Below, piece by piece: positions 1 to 9,952 of a DNA stretch of 64,000 bases; the stretch's first letter is position 1, and every line of letters starts with the position of its first letter. This stretch comes from Algoriphagus machipongonensis (GTDB lineage Bacteria; Bacteroidota; Bacteroidia; Cytophagales; Cyclobacteriaceae): assembly GCF_000166275.1 (NCBI RefSeq), contig NZ_CM001023.1:1454501-1518500 (forward strand), written 5' to 3'. The notes beneath the pieces are model-generated. The model was not told where the DNA came from. It did no database searches and saw nothing but the letters and a program-made list of their open reading frames with translations. The translations under genes and the position numbers were made by a program.

Positions 1-1167
1 GGTCAAGCGGAAGGAACCTTTGGTTTAGCGCTTGGATATGGTAGAACAAAAGCAGGACGTGTTGCAAATGGAGTAGGTGTTAATGCTTACGAATTATTGG
101 ATGCTTCTAAAGGCTTTGTAAACTTTGATATTACAGCCGGTGTAGAAGTTGCCGCAACAGGCGAAGCTTATAGAATCGCAAGAACTCAAACTCACCAGAC
201 TTTCATGAATCGTGAAAACGTAATTCAGGAAGCTACTCTTGGGGAGTATAAAACAGATGCCGGTGCTGGTAGATATCACCCTGAAATCTACAAGGACGGA
301 GAATTTGTTAAGCCTAGCAAGATTTCACTTTGGTCAGGTCACCAATATTCTCAGCATCACTGGGGATTGGCGATTGACATGAACTCTTGTATCGGTTGCT
401 CGGCTTGTTCTGTGGCTTGTCAGGTTGAAAACAACGTGGCAGTTGTAGGTAAGCAAGAAGTATTGAATAGAAGAGAAATGGCTTGGATCAGAATTGACCG
501 CTATTATTCTTCTGATGCTGAAGCAGATGATCTTGATGGTTTAGAAGTAGCTTCTTCTAATCCTGAAGTGACTTTCCAGCCGATGATGTGTCAGCAATGT
601 AACAACGCTCCTTGTGAGACTGTATGTCCGGTTGCTGCTACAACACACTCCTCTGAAGGTTTGAACCAGATGACTTATAACAGATGTATTGGTACAAGAT
701 ATTGTGCAAACAACTGTCCTTATAAAGTACGTCGATTCAACTGGTTTAAATACCACGATAATAAAGACTTTGCCGGCGTCAACATTGCTCAAAATGATGA
801 CTTAGGTAAAATGGTATTGAACCCAGATGTGACTGTAAGAGCGAGAGGTGTCATGGAGAAATGCTCTATGTGCGTTCAAAGAATCCAAGCGGGTAAATTG
901 GCTGCGAAGCGTGAGAAGCGTAAAGTAAAAGATGGAGATATTAACGTGGCCTGTGCAGTAGCTTGTCCTACTGATGCATTGGTATTTGGTGACATGAACG
1001 ATCCAGGTAGCAAAGTTTCTAAAATGCTTAAAATCAAAGAGAACACGACTTCTGCTTTGAAAGAAGTAAATGAGGAAAGAGCTTACCACGTATTGGAGGA
1101 GATCAATGTGAGTCCAAACGTTTGGTACTTTACCAAAATCAGAAATAAAGACAAAAACGAAGCGTAA
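1..1167 (+). CDS. actB: Alternative complex III iron-sulfur subunit ActB (3' part; start outside window)
   Basis: The open frame runs from base 1 without a start, so the gene is truncated by the window edge; 388 residues are visible. ActB is the molybdopterin-oxidoreductase-like/ferredoxin-like subunit of alternative complex III, the quinol:cytochrome c oxidoreductase that replaces the bc1 complex in many Bacteroidota. The visible part is the ferredoxin-like portion with four Cys clusters: C130/C133/C136/C140, C197/C200/C205/C209, C229/C235/C239 (wider spacing at its start), and C288/C291 with C318/C322. These match the 4Fe-4S/3Fe-4S centres expected for this subunit. The gene is followed at 17 bp by actC and then D, E and F in the usual order, which makes the assignment firm. 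The molybdopterin-like half and actA should lie upstream of the window. Confidence 0.95.
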   Translation, partial: GQAEGTFGLALGYGRTKAGRVANGVGVNAYELLDASKGFVNFDITAGVEVAATGEAYRIARTQTHQTFMNRENVIQEATLGEYKTDAGAGRYHPEIYKDGEFVKPSKISLWSGHQYSQHHWGLAIDMNSCIGCSACSVACQVENNVAVVGKQEVLNRREMAWIRIDRYYSSDAEADDLDGLEVASSNPEVTFQPMMCQQCNNAPCETVCPVAATTHSSEGLNQMTYNRCIGTRYCANNCPYKVRRFNWFKYHDNKDFAGVNIAQNDDLGKMVLNPDVTVRARGVMEKCSMCVQRIQAGKLAAKREKRKVKDGDINVACAVACPTDALVFGDMNDPGSKVSKMLKIKENTTSALKEVNEERAYHVLEEINVSPNVWYFTKIRNKDKNEA

Positions 1168-1184
1168 TCATAATTTTATAAACT

Positions 1185-2549
1185 ATGCAGGTTACTTCAT
1201 CCGTACGTGAGCCGTTAGTTACCGGAGGTAAAACCTACCACGATGTGACACATGATGTGTCCCGTCAAGTAGAAGGAAAGCCAACATTACTTTGGTTCCT
1301 AGCCTTTTTAACAGCCGTCGGTACTTTGGCTATAGGATTAATTGCCGTGACTGCCACCGTCTGGGAAGGCATTGGAATGTGGGGGTTGAACAAGACCATT
1401 GGTTGGGCTTGGGATATCACCAACTTTGTTTGGTGGGTTGGTATTGGTCACGCAGGTACATTGATTTCAGCAGTATTGCTATTGTTTAGACAGAAGTGGA
1501 GAACTTCTATTAACAGAGCGGCTGAAGCGATGACAATTTTTGCGGTTATTTGTGCTGCGATGTTCCCGGTTCTTCACATGGGTAGACCATGGTTAGGAGC
1601 TTATTGGGCACTTCCGCTTCCAAACACATTTGGTTCGCTTTGGGTAAACTTTAACTCCCCACTTCTTTGGGATGTGTTTGCCATCTCTACTTATTTCTCT
1701 GTTTCCTTAGTGTTCTGGTACATTGGGTTGATTCCTGATTTCGCCACGATTAGAGATAGAGCGACAGGTTTGAGAAAAGTTATTTATGGAGCACTTTCTT
1801 TTGGATGGGATGGAGCTGCAAAAACTTGGATGAGATATGAATCTGTTTCCTTGATTTTGGCAGGCCTTGCAACACCTTTGGTACTATCGGTTCACACGAT
1901 TGTATCCTTTGACTTTGCAACTTCCGTGATACCAGGATGGCACACCACGATTTTCCCTCCGTACTTCGTTGCTGGAGCGATTTTCTCAGGATTTGCCATG
2001 GTATTGACCCTGATGATCATCACTAGAAAGGTATTTAAGTTAGAAGACTATATCACGATGACTCATATCGAGTTGATGAATATTGTAATTATCATCACTG
2101 GATCTATCGTAGGTATCGCCTATATCACTGAATTCTTTATAGCCTGGTATTCTGGAGTTGAAGCAGAGCAATATGCATTCATCAACCGTGCTACTGGTCC
2201 TTACTGGTGGGCATATTGGTCAATGATGACATGTAATGTGATCTCTCCTCAATTGTTCTGGGTGAAGAAAATCAGAACATCAATCATTGCCACTTTCGCC
2301 TTGTCGATTGTAGTAAATATCGGTATGTGGTTTGAGCGTTTCGTGATTATCGTAACCTCGCTACACAGAGATTATCTTCCATCTTCTTGGGCGATGTTCT
2401 ACCCATCGATTACTGATGTTGGGGTTTATTTATTCACATTTGGATTGTTCTTTACTTTATTCTTCTTGTTTGCCAAATTCTTCCCGGTAATCAACATGGC
2501 TGAAGTAAAATCAGTATTGAAGTCTACATCTGAAAAAGTTCGTAAATAA
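1185..2549 (+). CDS. actC: Alternative complex III integral membrane subunit ActC (NrfD/PsrC family)
   Basis: A 454-residue polytopic membrane protein of the NrfD/polysulfide-reductase membrane-subunit family, with about ten hydrophobic segments starting near residue 35. In alternative complex III, ActC provides a quinol-binding site next to the iron-sulfur subunit ActB. The N-terminal soluble stretch precedes the first helix, and the motifs HMGRPW (about residue 130) and the [10 protein letters not shown] region (about residue 255) are typical of this family. It sits 17 bp after actB and 2 bp before actD, clearly co-transcribed. Family and operon position agree; nothing unusual was seen. Confidence 0.95.
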   Translation: MQVTSSVREPLVTGGKTYHDVTHDVSRQVEGKPTLLWFLAFLTAVGTLAIGLIAVTATVWEGIGMWGLNKTIGWAWDITNFVWWVGIGHAGTLISAVLLLFRQKWRTSINRAAEAMTIFAVICAAMFPVLHMGRPWLGAYWALPLPNTFGSLWVNFNSPLLWDVFAISTYFSVSLVFWYIGLIPDFATIRDRATGLRKVIYGALSFGWDGAAKTWMRYESVSLILAGLATPLVLSVHTIVSFDFATSVIPGWHTTIFPPYFVAGAIFSGFAMVLTLMIITRKVFKLEDYITMTHIELMNIVIIITGSIVGIAYITEFFIAWYSGVEAEQYAFINRATGPYWWAYWSMMTCNVISPQLFWVKKIRTSIIATFALSIVVNIGMWFERFVIIVTSLHRDYLPSSWAMFYPSITDVGVYLFTFGLFFTLFFLFAKFFPVINMAEVKSVLKSTSEKVRK

Positions 2550-2551
2550 TC

Positions 2552-3082
2552 ATGGAAAGAGATAAGAATTTTATTTTAGGAGTTTACGACGATGAAGACG
2601 TATTACTCCATGCCGTATCCGAAGTTAGAACGAGCGGAGTAAAGATTCATGAGGTATTTACTCCCTACCCAGTTCATGGTTTGGAGGATGTCCTAGGTTA
2701 CAAGAGAAGTCGTTTACCAATTGCTGCATTCCTTTTCGGATTGCTTGGTACTACTTTGGCTTTGACCATGCAGCTATACATGATGCGTTTTGACTGGCCA
2801 ATGATTATTGGTGGTAAAGACAATGCAGCAATCCCTGATTTTATTCCAGTTACCTTCGAATTGACAGTTTTACTGGCAGCATTCGGAATGGTTGGAGTAT
2901 TTATGATCAGTTCAAATCTGAAACCATGGGCTCAACCAAGGATTTTTGATTTGAGAAGTACGGATGATAAGCATATCATGGCAATTGATATTGCAAACAA
3001 TACAAGTTTAGAAGTAGTTAAAATTCAGGAGATTCTTAAATCATCTGGAGCTACAGAGGTAAATAATAAAAGTTTTGAATAG
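2552..3082 (+). CDS. actD: Alternative complex III subunit ActD (DUF3341)
   Basis: A 176-residue protein with a short soluble N-terminal domain, two hydrophobic helices (about residues 55-78 and 95-122) and a soluble C-terminal tail, the layout of the DUF3341/ActD family. ActD is a membrane-anchored accessory subunit of alternative complex III with no known cofactor. The N-terminal region contains the recognisable pattern of two short stretches around residues 8-40 (GVYDDED, then EVFTPYPVHGL) that are conserved in this family. Its start lies 2 bp after the actC stop. Assignment rests on both sequence and order in the act operon. Confidence 0.93.
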   Translation: MERDKNFILGVYDDEDVLLHAVSEVRTSGVKIHEVFTPYPVHGLEDVLGYKRSRLPIAAFLFGLLGTTLALTMQLYMMRFDWPMIIGGKDNAAIPDFIPVTFELTVLLAAFGMVGVFMISSNLKPWAQPRIFDLRSTDDKHIMAIDIANNTSLEVVKIQEILKSSGATEVNNKSFE

Positions 3083-3095
3083 TAATTCTGGAAAA

Positions 3096-3725
3096 ATGAA
3101 GATTGCTAAAGCACTAAGTTTATTAGGGGTGGCAGTAGCTGGACTTACACTTTTCAGCTGTAGAGCTGATGGTGATTTCCAAGGCTTAGAATATGCCCCA
3201 CAGATGTATCACTCTGTAGCTTATGAGCCATTAACTCAGATCAAAGATGAGTCTAGAGGAGAATGGTTATCAAACAGAGAAGATGAAAAAGGAGAGTTCT
3301 TCAACAGTAACATATACAACCCTCATGCGATGAACATGAGAGAGCCTGTAGCTGGAACAGTTCCAAGGAATAAAGGAGGCTATTTGCCTTATCGTTATAA
3401 AGCATTTGAAGTGGAGATCGCTGGTGAGAATGTTACCAACCCGGTTGAACTGACGGATGAAGTTCTGAAGGACGGAGAAAGATTATTTATTCAGTATTGT
3501 TCCCCATGTCATGGCAAAAAAGGTCAGGGCGACGGAAAAGTCGGAGAAATTATCGGTGGTGTTGCTAACCTAACAGGTGGTGCATATATCAATTTGTCAG
3601 AAGGACATATTTTCCATGTGATCACAAAGGGTAAAGGAAGAATGGGATCGCACGCATCTCAGATTTCTCCTGAGAGAAGATGGGAAATTGTACACTATGT
3701 TAAACAAGTAATTCAGAAGCAATAA
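3096..3725 (+). CDS. actE: Alternative complex III cytochrome c lipoprotein ActE
   Basis: A mono-heme cytochrome c of 209 residues from the ATG at 3096. A TTG at 3075 would add seven residues and overlap actD, but the ATG start gives a clean lipoprotein signal (MKIAK, a hydrophobic core, then LFSC), so 3096 is preferred. The heme site is CSPCH at residues 135-139, and a Met within the GRMGSH segment is a candidate distal ligand. ActE receives electrons from ActB/ActC on the periplasmic side and is likely to pass them to ActA hemes or directly to the oxidase CuA site. It overlaps or abuts its neighbours within the act operon. Confidence 0.93.
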   Translation: MKIAKALSLLGVAVAGLTLFSCRADGDFQGLEYAPQMYHSVAYEPLTQIKDESRGEWLSNREDEKGEFFNSNIYNPHAMNMREPVAGTVPRNKGGYLPYRYKAFEVEIAGENVTNPVELTDEVLKDGERLFIQYCSPCHGKKGQGDGKVGEIIGGVANLTGGAYINLSEGHIFHVITKGKGRMGSHASQISPERRWEIVHYVKQVIQKQ

Positions 3726-3727
3726 TC

Positions 3728-5023
3728 ATGGCTCACGACGTACAGCATTATAATTTGGATCAAAAATTTGATTTTACCGCTGCGACTAAGAAGTCCATAT
3801 TCACGGTATTGATCATTGGTGCAGCATTGTTGGTCATCGGTATTTTGATGGCAATGTTTGGTGGTGGTCACCATGAAGAGGCTGCTGAAGCAGGTGGACA
3901 TGCATTTCATTGGTACGAGCGTCTTTACGCTAACCTTTGGATCAATAATGTCTACTTTACTGGTATCGCTATTATAGGAGTATTCTTCTTTGCTGTGCAG
4001 TATGCTGCGCAAGCAGGTTGGTCCGCTCCAATCTCTAGAGTTATGTTATCTTTTGGTAGCTGGCTTCCATATGCAGGGATTTTAATGATCGTTACATTCT
4101 TTGTAGCAAATCATGACTTGTTTCACTGGACGCATGCTTCCCTATTCGATGAGAATTCTGCAGATTATGATAAAATAATTGATGGAAAAGGTTCTTTCTT
4201 TTACTGGCCAATGGCTAAAGGAACTTTCCCGGTATTCTACATCTTGAGAATGGTTTTATTCTTTGGATTCTGGGTTTTCTTCTTCAATAAATTCAAGAAA
4301 ATTTCCGCTCAGGAAGATGAGTTAGGTGGAACCTCTCATTGGTTTAAAATGAGAAGTTGGTCTGCTTACTTCATTATTTTCTTTGCAGTATCTTCTTCTA
4401 TCAGTGCTTGGGATTGGGTGATGTCTATCGATACACACTGGTTCTCAACACTATTTGGATGGTATGTTTTCTCTTCTTGGTTTGTATCTGGTCTTTCAGC
4501 AATTACTTTATTGGTAATCTTCCTGAAAAGCAAAGGATACTTAGAGATGGTTAATGAAAACCACGTCCATGATATGGGTAAATTCGTCTTTGGGTTCACC
4601 ATTTTCTGGACTTACCTATGGTTCTCTCAATTCCTTTTGATTTACTACGCAAACATTCCTGAGGAATCTGTGTATTTCGTCGAAAGACTATCTAGTGATA
4701 TTTACGGTCCATATATCTTTGTGAACCTTATCATGAACTTCTTCTTGCCTTTCTTGATTCTTATGACAAGAGATGCGAAAAGACATGGTATCTTCTTGAA
4801 AGTAGTATGTACTTTGATTATTGCTGGACATTGGGTAGACTTCTTCCTAATGGTTCAACCAGGAACTTTGGGACACAACGGAGGTATTGGTTTTATGGAA
4901 ATAGGAGCCTTCCTAGTTTATGGATCCGCTGTCACATTAGTTGTATTGACTGCGCTTTCTAAAGGAAATCTAATTCCGAAAAATCACCCAATGCTTGAAG
5001 AAAGCTATCATCATCACATTTAA
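3728..5023 (+). CDS. actF: Alternative complex III integral membrane subunit ActF
   Basis: A 431-residue polytopic membrane protein, about ten hydrophobic segments, related to ActC but lacking part of the NrfD pattern; in alternative complex III the ActC and ActF subunits form a pseudo-symmetric membrane pair. A His-rich loop follows the first helix (GGHHEE, about residue 48), and a His-rich end (YHHHI) closes the protein. The start is 2 bp after actE. The next gene, coxB, follows after a 22-bp gap, which ties the complex genetically to the terminal oxidase. The role is known from the family; quinol binding at ActF is not established. Confidence 0.93.
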   Translation: MAHDVQHYNLDQKFDFTAATKKSIFTVLIIGAALLVIGILMAMFGGGHHEEAAEAGGHAFHWYERLYANLWINNVYFTGIAIIGVFFFAVQYAAQAGWSAPISRVMLSFGSWLPYAGILMIVTFFVANHDLFHWTHASLFDENSADYDKIIDGKGSFFYWPMAKGTFPVFYILRMVLFFGFWVFFFNKFKKISAQEDELGGTSHWFKMRSWSAYFIIFFAVSSSISAWDWVMSIDTHWFSTLFGWYVFSSWFVSGLSAITLLVIFLKSKGYLEMVNENHVHDMGKFVFGFTIFWTYLWFSQFLLIYYANIPEESVYFVERLSSDIYGPYIFVNLIMNFFLPFLILMTRDAKRHGIFLKVVCTLIIAGHWVDFFLMVQPGTLGHNGGIGFMEIGAFLVYGSAVTLVVLTALSKGNLIPKNHPMLEESYHHHI

Positions 5024-5045
5024 TATTAGCCGAAAAAATTAAGCT

Positions 5046-6080
5046 ATGTACGGATTTCTTATTGGAGTAGGAGTTCTTTTGTTACTATCCATTATTTGGA
5101 TGGTTTATAGAATTCAAACCTTGGTTTCTGTAGTAAAAGGATCTGACAAAAAGATCGCTACAGGTAGCAATAAGGTAAATGCTATTTTGTTTGTATTATT
5201 TCTTGTAGGAACTGGAATCTTGATGTTCTGGTATTCTATCAAAGAATTTGATAACTATGAATTACCAGTAGCCTCAGAACATGGGGTGGTGACGGACAGT
5301 CTTTTCTGGATTACCATGGCCGTAACTGGTGTGGTATTTCTAATCACTCATGTTTTGTTGTTTATCTTCCCTTATAAATACCAATATAAAGAAGATAGAA
5401 AAGCGACTTTTTATCCGGACAACAATAAGCTTGAGATCATTTGGACCGCAGTTCCAGGTGTTGTTTTAGCGGGATTGGTTATTTCTGGCTGGATGGCTTG
5501 GTCTGATATTACTGCTCCTGCTCCTGAAAATGCTCATGTGATTGAAATCATGGGGTCTCAGTTTCAGTGGGATGTAAGATACCCTGGTAAAGATAATGTC
5601 TTAGGAGATTATGATTACCGATTGATTACCGCTACCAATGGTCATGGAGTAGATTTTACTGATAAGAATGCAGTAGATGATTTCCCATCTCCGGTAGTAG
5701 TTATCCCTAAAGGTGAGCCAGTTTTATTCAAGATTAGAGCAAGAGATGTATTGCACTCTGTTTTCGCTCCTCATATGAGATTGAAAATGGATGCGGTTCC
5801 AGGTATGCCATCTAGATTCTGGTTTGTTCCTACAAAAACTACCGCAGAAATGCGTGAAGAAACAGGAAATCCTGAATTCCAATACGAGATCGCCTGTACA
5901 GAAATCTGTGGTCGTGGTCACTTCTCCATGAGAAAAATCATCGAAGTAGTAGAGCCTGCTGAATACCAGAAATGGTTTGCAGAGCAACAGACTTTCATTC
6001 AAATGGACCCTGCATTGGCAGAAGGATATCAACCTGAAGTGAAAGAGGTAGCAGAAGTTCAATTAAGCGAAGGAAATTAA
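5046..6080 (+). CDS. coxB: Cytochrome c oxidase subunit II (CuA subunit)
   Basis: This 344-residue protein carries the CuA electron-entry site of an aa3-type heme-copper oxidase. Three hydrophobic segments occur before residue 160, one more than the usual two, followed by the periplasmic cupredoxin domain. The CuA ligands are readable: an HSVFAPHM segment near residue 236 and C284, C288, H292 and M295 in the CTEICGRGHFSM motif. There is no CxxCH after the cupredoxin domain, so this is not a caa3-type fused subunit and electrons must come from a separate cytochrome c, plausibly ActE. It lies directly between actF and coxA in one transcription unit. Confidence 0.96.
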   Translation: MYGFLIGVGVLLLLSIIWMVYRIQTLVSVVKGSDKKIATGSNKVNAILFVLFLVGTGILMFWYSIKEFDNYELPVASEHGVVTDSLFWITMAVTGVVFLITHVLLFIFPYKYQYKEDRKATFYPDNNKLEIIWTAVPGVVLAGLVISGWMAWSDITAPAPENAHVIEIMGSQFQWDVRYPGKDNVLGDYDYRLITATNGHGVDFTDKNAVDDFPSPVVVIPKGEPVLFKIRARDVLHSVFAPHMRLKMDAVPGMPSRFWFVPTKTTAEMREETGNPEFQYEIACTEICGRGHFSMRKIIEVVEPAEYQKWFAEQQTFIQMDPALAEGYQPEVKEVAEVQLSEGN

Positions 6081-6094
6081 CAAAATTAGAGATT

Positions 6095-7981
6095 ATGTCA
6101 ACAGCATCTATCACCAATCATGATACAGACGCTCACGATCATCACGATCACGAGCATCATGGTAATTTTGTGACAACATATTTATTTACTACTGATCATA
6201 AAATGATTGGTAAGCAGTTCTTGGTAACTGGTATTTTCTGGGCTTTGATTGGAGGTTTCCTTTCTATCTTGTTCAGATTACAACTTGGTTTCCCTGACAT
6301 GAGTTTAGAATTCCTTCGACCTCTTTTGGGCGGATGGTTAGACGATGCAGGTAAATTGGACCCTAACTTTTACCTGGCTTTAGTGACAATGCACGGTACC
6401 ATTATGGTATTCTTTGTATTGACAGCAGGTCTTAGTGGAACGTTCTCCAATTTCTTGATTCCATTACAAATTGGTGCCCGAGATATGGCATCTGGATTTA
6501 TGAACATGTTGTCCTACTGGTTCTTCTTTGCATCCGGTGTGATCATGTTTATCTCTCTATTTATACCAACTGGTCCAGCCGGTGGTGGATGGGTAGTGTA
6601 CCCACCTCTTTCTGCTCTTGAGCAAGCAATTCCTGGTTCAGGTTTAGGTATGACCCTTTGGTTAGTTGCGATGACTTTGTTTATTGCTTCTTCCTTACTT
6701 GGTGGAATTAACTATATCTCTACCGTTATCAATTTAAGAACGAAAGGGATGTCTTTCTCTAGACTTCCATTGACCATTTGGGCGTTTTTCTTAACAGCTG
6801 TAATCGGTTTGCTTTCTTTCCCAGTATTGGTAGCTGCTGCATTACTTCTTGTATTTGATAGAAGCTTTGGTACATCCTTTTATTTATCTGATATCTATAT
6901 CAATGGAGAGGCTCTTCCAAACACTGGAGGTAGCCCAGTACTATACCAACACTTATTCTGGTTCTTGGGTCACCCTGAAGTATATATCGTACTTCTTCCA
7001 GCACTAGGTATTACTTCTGAAGTTATTGCTACCAATTCCAGAAAACCAATTTTTGGATATAAGGCGATGATTATTTCAATGTTGGGAATTACGATTTTGG
7101 CATTTATTGTATGGGCTCACCATATGTTTGTGTCTGGTATGAATCCTTTCCTTGGATCAATCTTCATGTTCTTAACATTGATTATTGCAGTTCCATCAGC
7201 GGTGAAAGTATTTAACTACTTGACCACTTTGTGGAAAGGTAACTTGATCTTCACACCTGCGATGTTGTTCTCCATTGGTTTGGTTTCCTTCTTTATCTCT
7301 GGTGGTTTGACAGGTATTTTCCTTGGTAACTCTGCTATTGATATTCAGCTTCACGATACGTATTTCGTAGTAGCTCACTTCCACTTGGTGATGGGGTCAG
7401 CTTCTTTCTTCGGAATGATTGCTGGTATCTACCACTGGTTCCCAAAAATGTTCGGAAAAATGATGGACGCCAAGTTAGGCTACATTCACTTCTGGTTAAC
7501 ATTCGTTGGGGTTTATATGGTATTCTTCCCAATGCACTACATTGGAATCGCAGGTTTCCCAAGAAGATATTACTCTTGGACAAACTTTGAATTTGCGAAT
7601 ATGTATACTGATTTGAACATGTTTGTTTCTGTTGCTGCCATTATCACATTTGGAGCTCAGTTTATCTTCTTGTTCAACTTCTTCTACAGCATGTTCAAAG
7701 GGCGTAAAGCTAGCTTGAACCCATGGAGATCTAATACATTGGAATGGACTACTCCATTGCATCCTGGACACGGTAACTGGCCTGGAGAAATCCCTGCAGT
7801 TTACAGATGGCCTTACGATTATTCTAAGCCTGGAGCTGAAGAAGATTTTATTCCTCAGACTGTACCTCTTTCCGCTACCCCAGAATCCAACTTGCCTCAT
7901 GAGCAAGAGCAGGTTAAGCTTGAAATGGAAATCATGAAGGATGAGGAAGAGGTTTTGGTTGCAAATGAGTCAAAGCACTGA
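6095..7981 (+). CDS. coxA: Cytochrome c oxidase subunit I
   Basis: A 628-residue catalytic subunit of a heme-copper oxidase, reducing O2 to water and pumping protons. Copper and heme ligands are visible: CuB ligand H293 in GHPEVY (with the Glu and cross-linked Tyr of A1-type oxidases), the CuB pair H342/H343, the heme a3 ligand H428 and the heme a ligand H430 in AHFHLV. Twelve or more hydrophobic segments fill residues 30-540. The N terminus carries a His/Asp-rich stretch (about residues 8-23) that is a possible metal-binding tail. The C-terminal 80 residues are soluble and charged. Its last 17 bases overlap the start of the heme A synthase gene. Confidence 0.97.
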   Translation: MSTASITNHDTDAHDHHDHEHHGNFVTTYLFTTDHKMIGKQFLVTGIFWALIGGFLSILFRLQLGFPDMSLEFLRPLLGGWLDDAGKLDPNFYLALVTMHGTIMVFFVLTAGLSGTFSNFLIPLQIGARDMASGFMNMLSYWFFFASGVIMFISLFIPTGPAGGGWVVYPPLSALEQAIPGSGLGMTLWLVAMTLFIASSLLGGINYISTVINLRTKGMSFSRLPLTIWAFFLTAVIGLLSFPVLVAAALLLVFDRSFGTSFYLSDIYINGEALPNTGGSPVLYQHLFWFLGHPEVYIVLLPALGITSEVIATNSRKPIFGYKAMIISMLGITILAFIVWAHHMFVSGMNPFLGSIFMFLTLIIAVPSAVKVFNYLTTLWKGNLIFTPAMLFSIGLVSFFISGGLTGIFLGNSAIDIQLHDTYFVVAHFHLVMGSASFFGMIAGIYHWFPKMFGKMMDAKLGYIHFWLTFVGVYMVFFPMHYIGIAGFPRRYYSWTNFEFANMYTDLNMFVSVAAIITFGAQFIFLFNFFYSMFKGRKASLNPWRSNTLEWTTPLHPGHGNWPGEIPAVYRWPYDYSKPGAEEDFIPQTVPLSATPESNLPHEQEQVKLEMEIMKDEEEVLVANESKH

Positions 7982-9041
7982 AAATAAAATAAGCAGCTTT
8001 CGCAAGATTAGTTTTCTAACTGTGATAGCTGTTTATTTCCTGATTTTGGTAGGAGGGATAGTCAGATCTACAGGATCTGGAATGGGCTGTCCCGATTGGC
8101 CAAAATGTTTTGGAAGTGTAGTCCCACCAACAAGTGTTGACCAACTTCCGGAAAATTATCAGGAAATATATCTCCAAAAGAGAATTGCCAAAAACAATCG
8201 GTTTGTGGCTACCCTTGAAAAACTTGGATTCGATGAAATGGCTGATGCCATTGCCAACGATAAATCCATTCTGATAGAAGAAGAATTTAATCCGGTTAAG
8301 ACCTGGATTGAATATCTAAACAGACTAGTGGGAGTAATTATAGGTTTCTTTATCATACTGACAGTATGGAAATCATTCCCATTATGGAAGCTGGATCGCT
8401 GGATTCCAATACTTGCTATTGGCTCCTTAGTTTTAGTGCTGTTTCAGGGATGGATAGGTTCTCTAGTCGTTTCTACCAATTTACTTCATTGGATGATTAC
8501 ATTTCATATGATGTTAGCCATACTTCAGGTAGGCGTCATGATATACTTGTATCACCGGTCGGGAAGGTTGAGGAGCAAAAGAGGAGTTAGTATGGATGTT
8601 CCATCAAAAATTGAATGGGTACTTATCCTTGCGCTTATCTTAATGTTGGTTCAAGTAGTTTTGGGAACACAAGTGAGAGAAGAAATTGACCAAATTTCTT
8701 TTGCTTTAGGTAATATGTTGAGAGGTCAATGGATAGAAAAGATTGGATTACCATTCCTTATTCATCGATCATTCTCATTACTTCTATTAGGAGTTCATGT
8801 GTTGTATTTCTTCTGGGCATTTAAGTATACGCTAAGAAAATCTACAATTAATTATTGGTCCCAGTTGCTGATGGTATTGGTGATTGTTGAAATCGCCACC
8901 GGAATGGGAATGGCATATTTTGCAATTCCAGCCTTCCTTCAGCCGATTCACTTGTTGATAGGGATCTTAATATTAGGAGTTCAATATTTATTGATCTTAC
9001 AATTGCGAGAGCAAAAACAATTTCGATTAAACGCAAATTGA
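7965..9041 (+). CDS. ctaA: Heme A synthase (COX15/CtaA family)
   Basis: A 358-residue polytopic membrane protein that oxidises the C8 methyl of heme O to give heme A for the adjacent oxidase. The N-terminal motif GGIVRSTGSGMGCPDWPKC is the COX15/CtaA signature, and His residues at the ends of later helices (for example HWMITFHMM and HRSF) are the expected heme ligands. I place the start at the ATG at 7965, inside the end of coxA; an upstream start at 7941 would add eight residues that do not look like part of the family. The short overlap implies translational coupling with coxA. Confidence 0.94.
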   Translation: MSQSTENKISSFRKISFLTVIAVYFLILVGGIVRSTGSGMGCPDWPKCFGSVVPPTSVDQLPENYQEIYLQKRIAKNNRFVATLEKLGFDEMADAIANDKSILIEEEFNPVKTWIEYLNRLVGVIIGFFIILTVWKSFPLWKLDRWIPILAIGSLVLVLFQGWIGSLVVSTNLLHWMITFHMMLAILQVGVMIYLYHRSGRLRSKRGVSMDVPSKIEWVLILALILMLVQVVLGTQVREEIDQISFALGNMLRGQWIEKIGLPFLIHRSFSLLLLGVHVLYFFWAFKYTLRKSTINYWSQLLMVLVIVEIATGMGMAYFAIPAFLQPIHLLIGILILGVQYLLILQLREQKQFRLNAN

Positions 9042-9043
9042 AA

Positions 9044-9952
9044 ATGAGGACAGTCGGCGTAACTGACCATAGTATATATCACTTGGTTCAAACCAGATTA
9101 AAAGCCTATTCAGAATTATTAAAATTCAGATTATCGGCTTTGGTTACATTTTCTGCTGTATTCGGATTTATCTTAGGGGATACGGGTACTTCTTTTGGCT
9201 GGACTAGTTTTCTAGGATTGGCTTTAGGTGGTTTTCTTATCAGTGGAGCTTCTGGTGCCGCCAATGAAATCATGGAGCGGGACTTGGATAAATTGATGAA
9301 AAGAACAGAAAACCGTCCGCTTCCTTTACAGATTATTTCTCTGTCAGAGGCTTACTGGTTTACTTTCTTGATTGGATTTATTGGGATAGGTTTACTATGG
9401 ATTTTCACTAATCCATTGACCACTTGGCTTGGAGTATTGAGTATGGTGCTTTATGTATTTGCTTATACACCGCTTAAAAGAGTAGGACCTATTGCAGTAT
9501 TTGTAGGAGCGATTCCAGGTGCCATGCCTCCTTTATTGGGATGGACAGCTGCTACAGGAGCCATTTCCTATGAAGCCCTAATCATATTCGGGATTCAATT
9601 TATTTGGCAATTTCCTCATTTCTGGGCTATCGCCTGGGTAAGTGATGAAGATTATAAAAGAGCTGGTTTTAAATTACTTCCTAGTGGAGGAGGTAAAGAT
9701 TTAAACACAGCTATTCAAATAATGATTTATACCTTATTCCTTCTTCCTTTAGGTTTACTACCTAGCTATTTTGGGTTGACAGGATTGAATTCTGGTATTG
9801 TAGCTACCATTTGCGGAGCTTTATTTCTTGCTCAAACATTCTCCTTGATGAGAGACTGTTCAAGAAAATCTGCTCTTAAAATCATGTTTGGTTCGTTTTT
9901 ATACTTGCCAATTGTTCAGATAGCTTACCTGCTTGATAAATTACCACAATAA
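9044..9952 (+). CDS. ctaB: Protoheme IX farnesyltransferase (heme O synthase)
   Basis: A 302-residue UbiA-family prenyltransferase with about eight or nine hydrophobic helices. It attaches the farnesyl group to heme B to give heme O, the substrate of the preceding CtaA. Family motifs are visible: the first Asp-rich loop (NEIMERDLDKLMKRT, about residues 77-91), the RPLP element just after it, and a second acidic loop (DEDYKRAG, about residue 200). ATG at 9044 is preferred over a TTG six bases upstream that would overlap the ctaA stop. Its stop overlaps the next start by one base (TAATG), indicating coupling. Confidence 0.95.
   Translation: MRTVGVTDHSIYHLVQTRLKAYSELLKFRLSALVTFSAVFGFILGDTGTSFGWTSFLGLALGGFLISGASGAANEIMERDLDKLMKRTENRPLPLQIISLSEAYWFTFLIGFIGIGLLWIFTNPLTTWLGVLSMVLYVFAYTPLKRVGPIAVFVGAIPGAMPPLLGWTAATGAISYEALIIFGIQFIWQFPHFWAIAWVSDEDYKRAGFKLLPSGGGKDLNTAIQIMIYTLFLLPLGLLPSYFGLTGLNSGIVATICGALFLAQTFSLMRDCSRKSALKIMFGSFLYLPIVQIAYLLDKLPQ

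Noticed and set aside
4357..4602. Overlapping plus and minus frames inside actF
   Set aside because: Both lie within the clear ActF coding frame and have no independent features.
7941..7964. Upstream start for the heme A synthase gene
   Set aside because: It adds eight residues with no family similarity and lengthens the coxA overlap; 7965 fits better.
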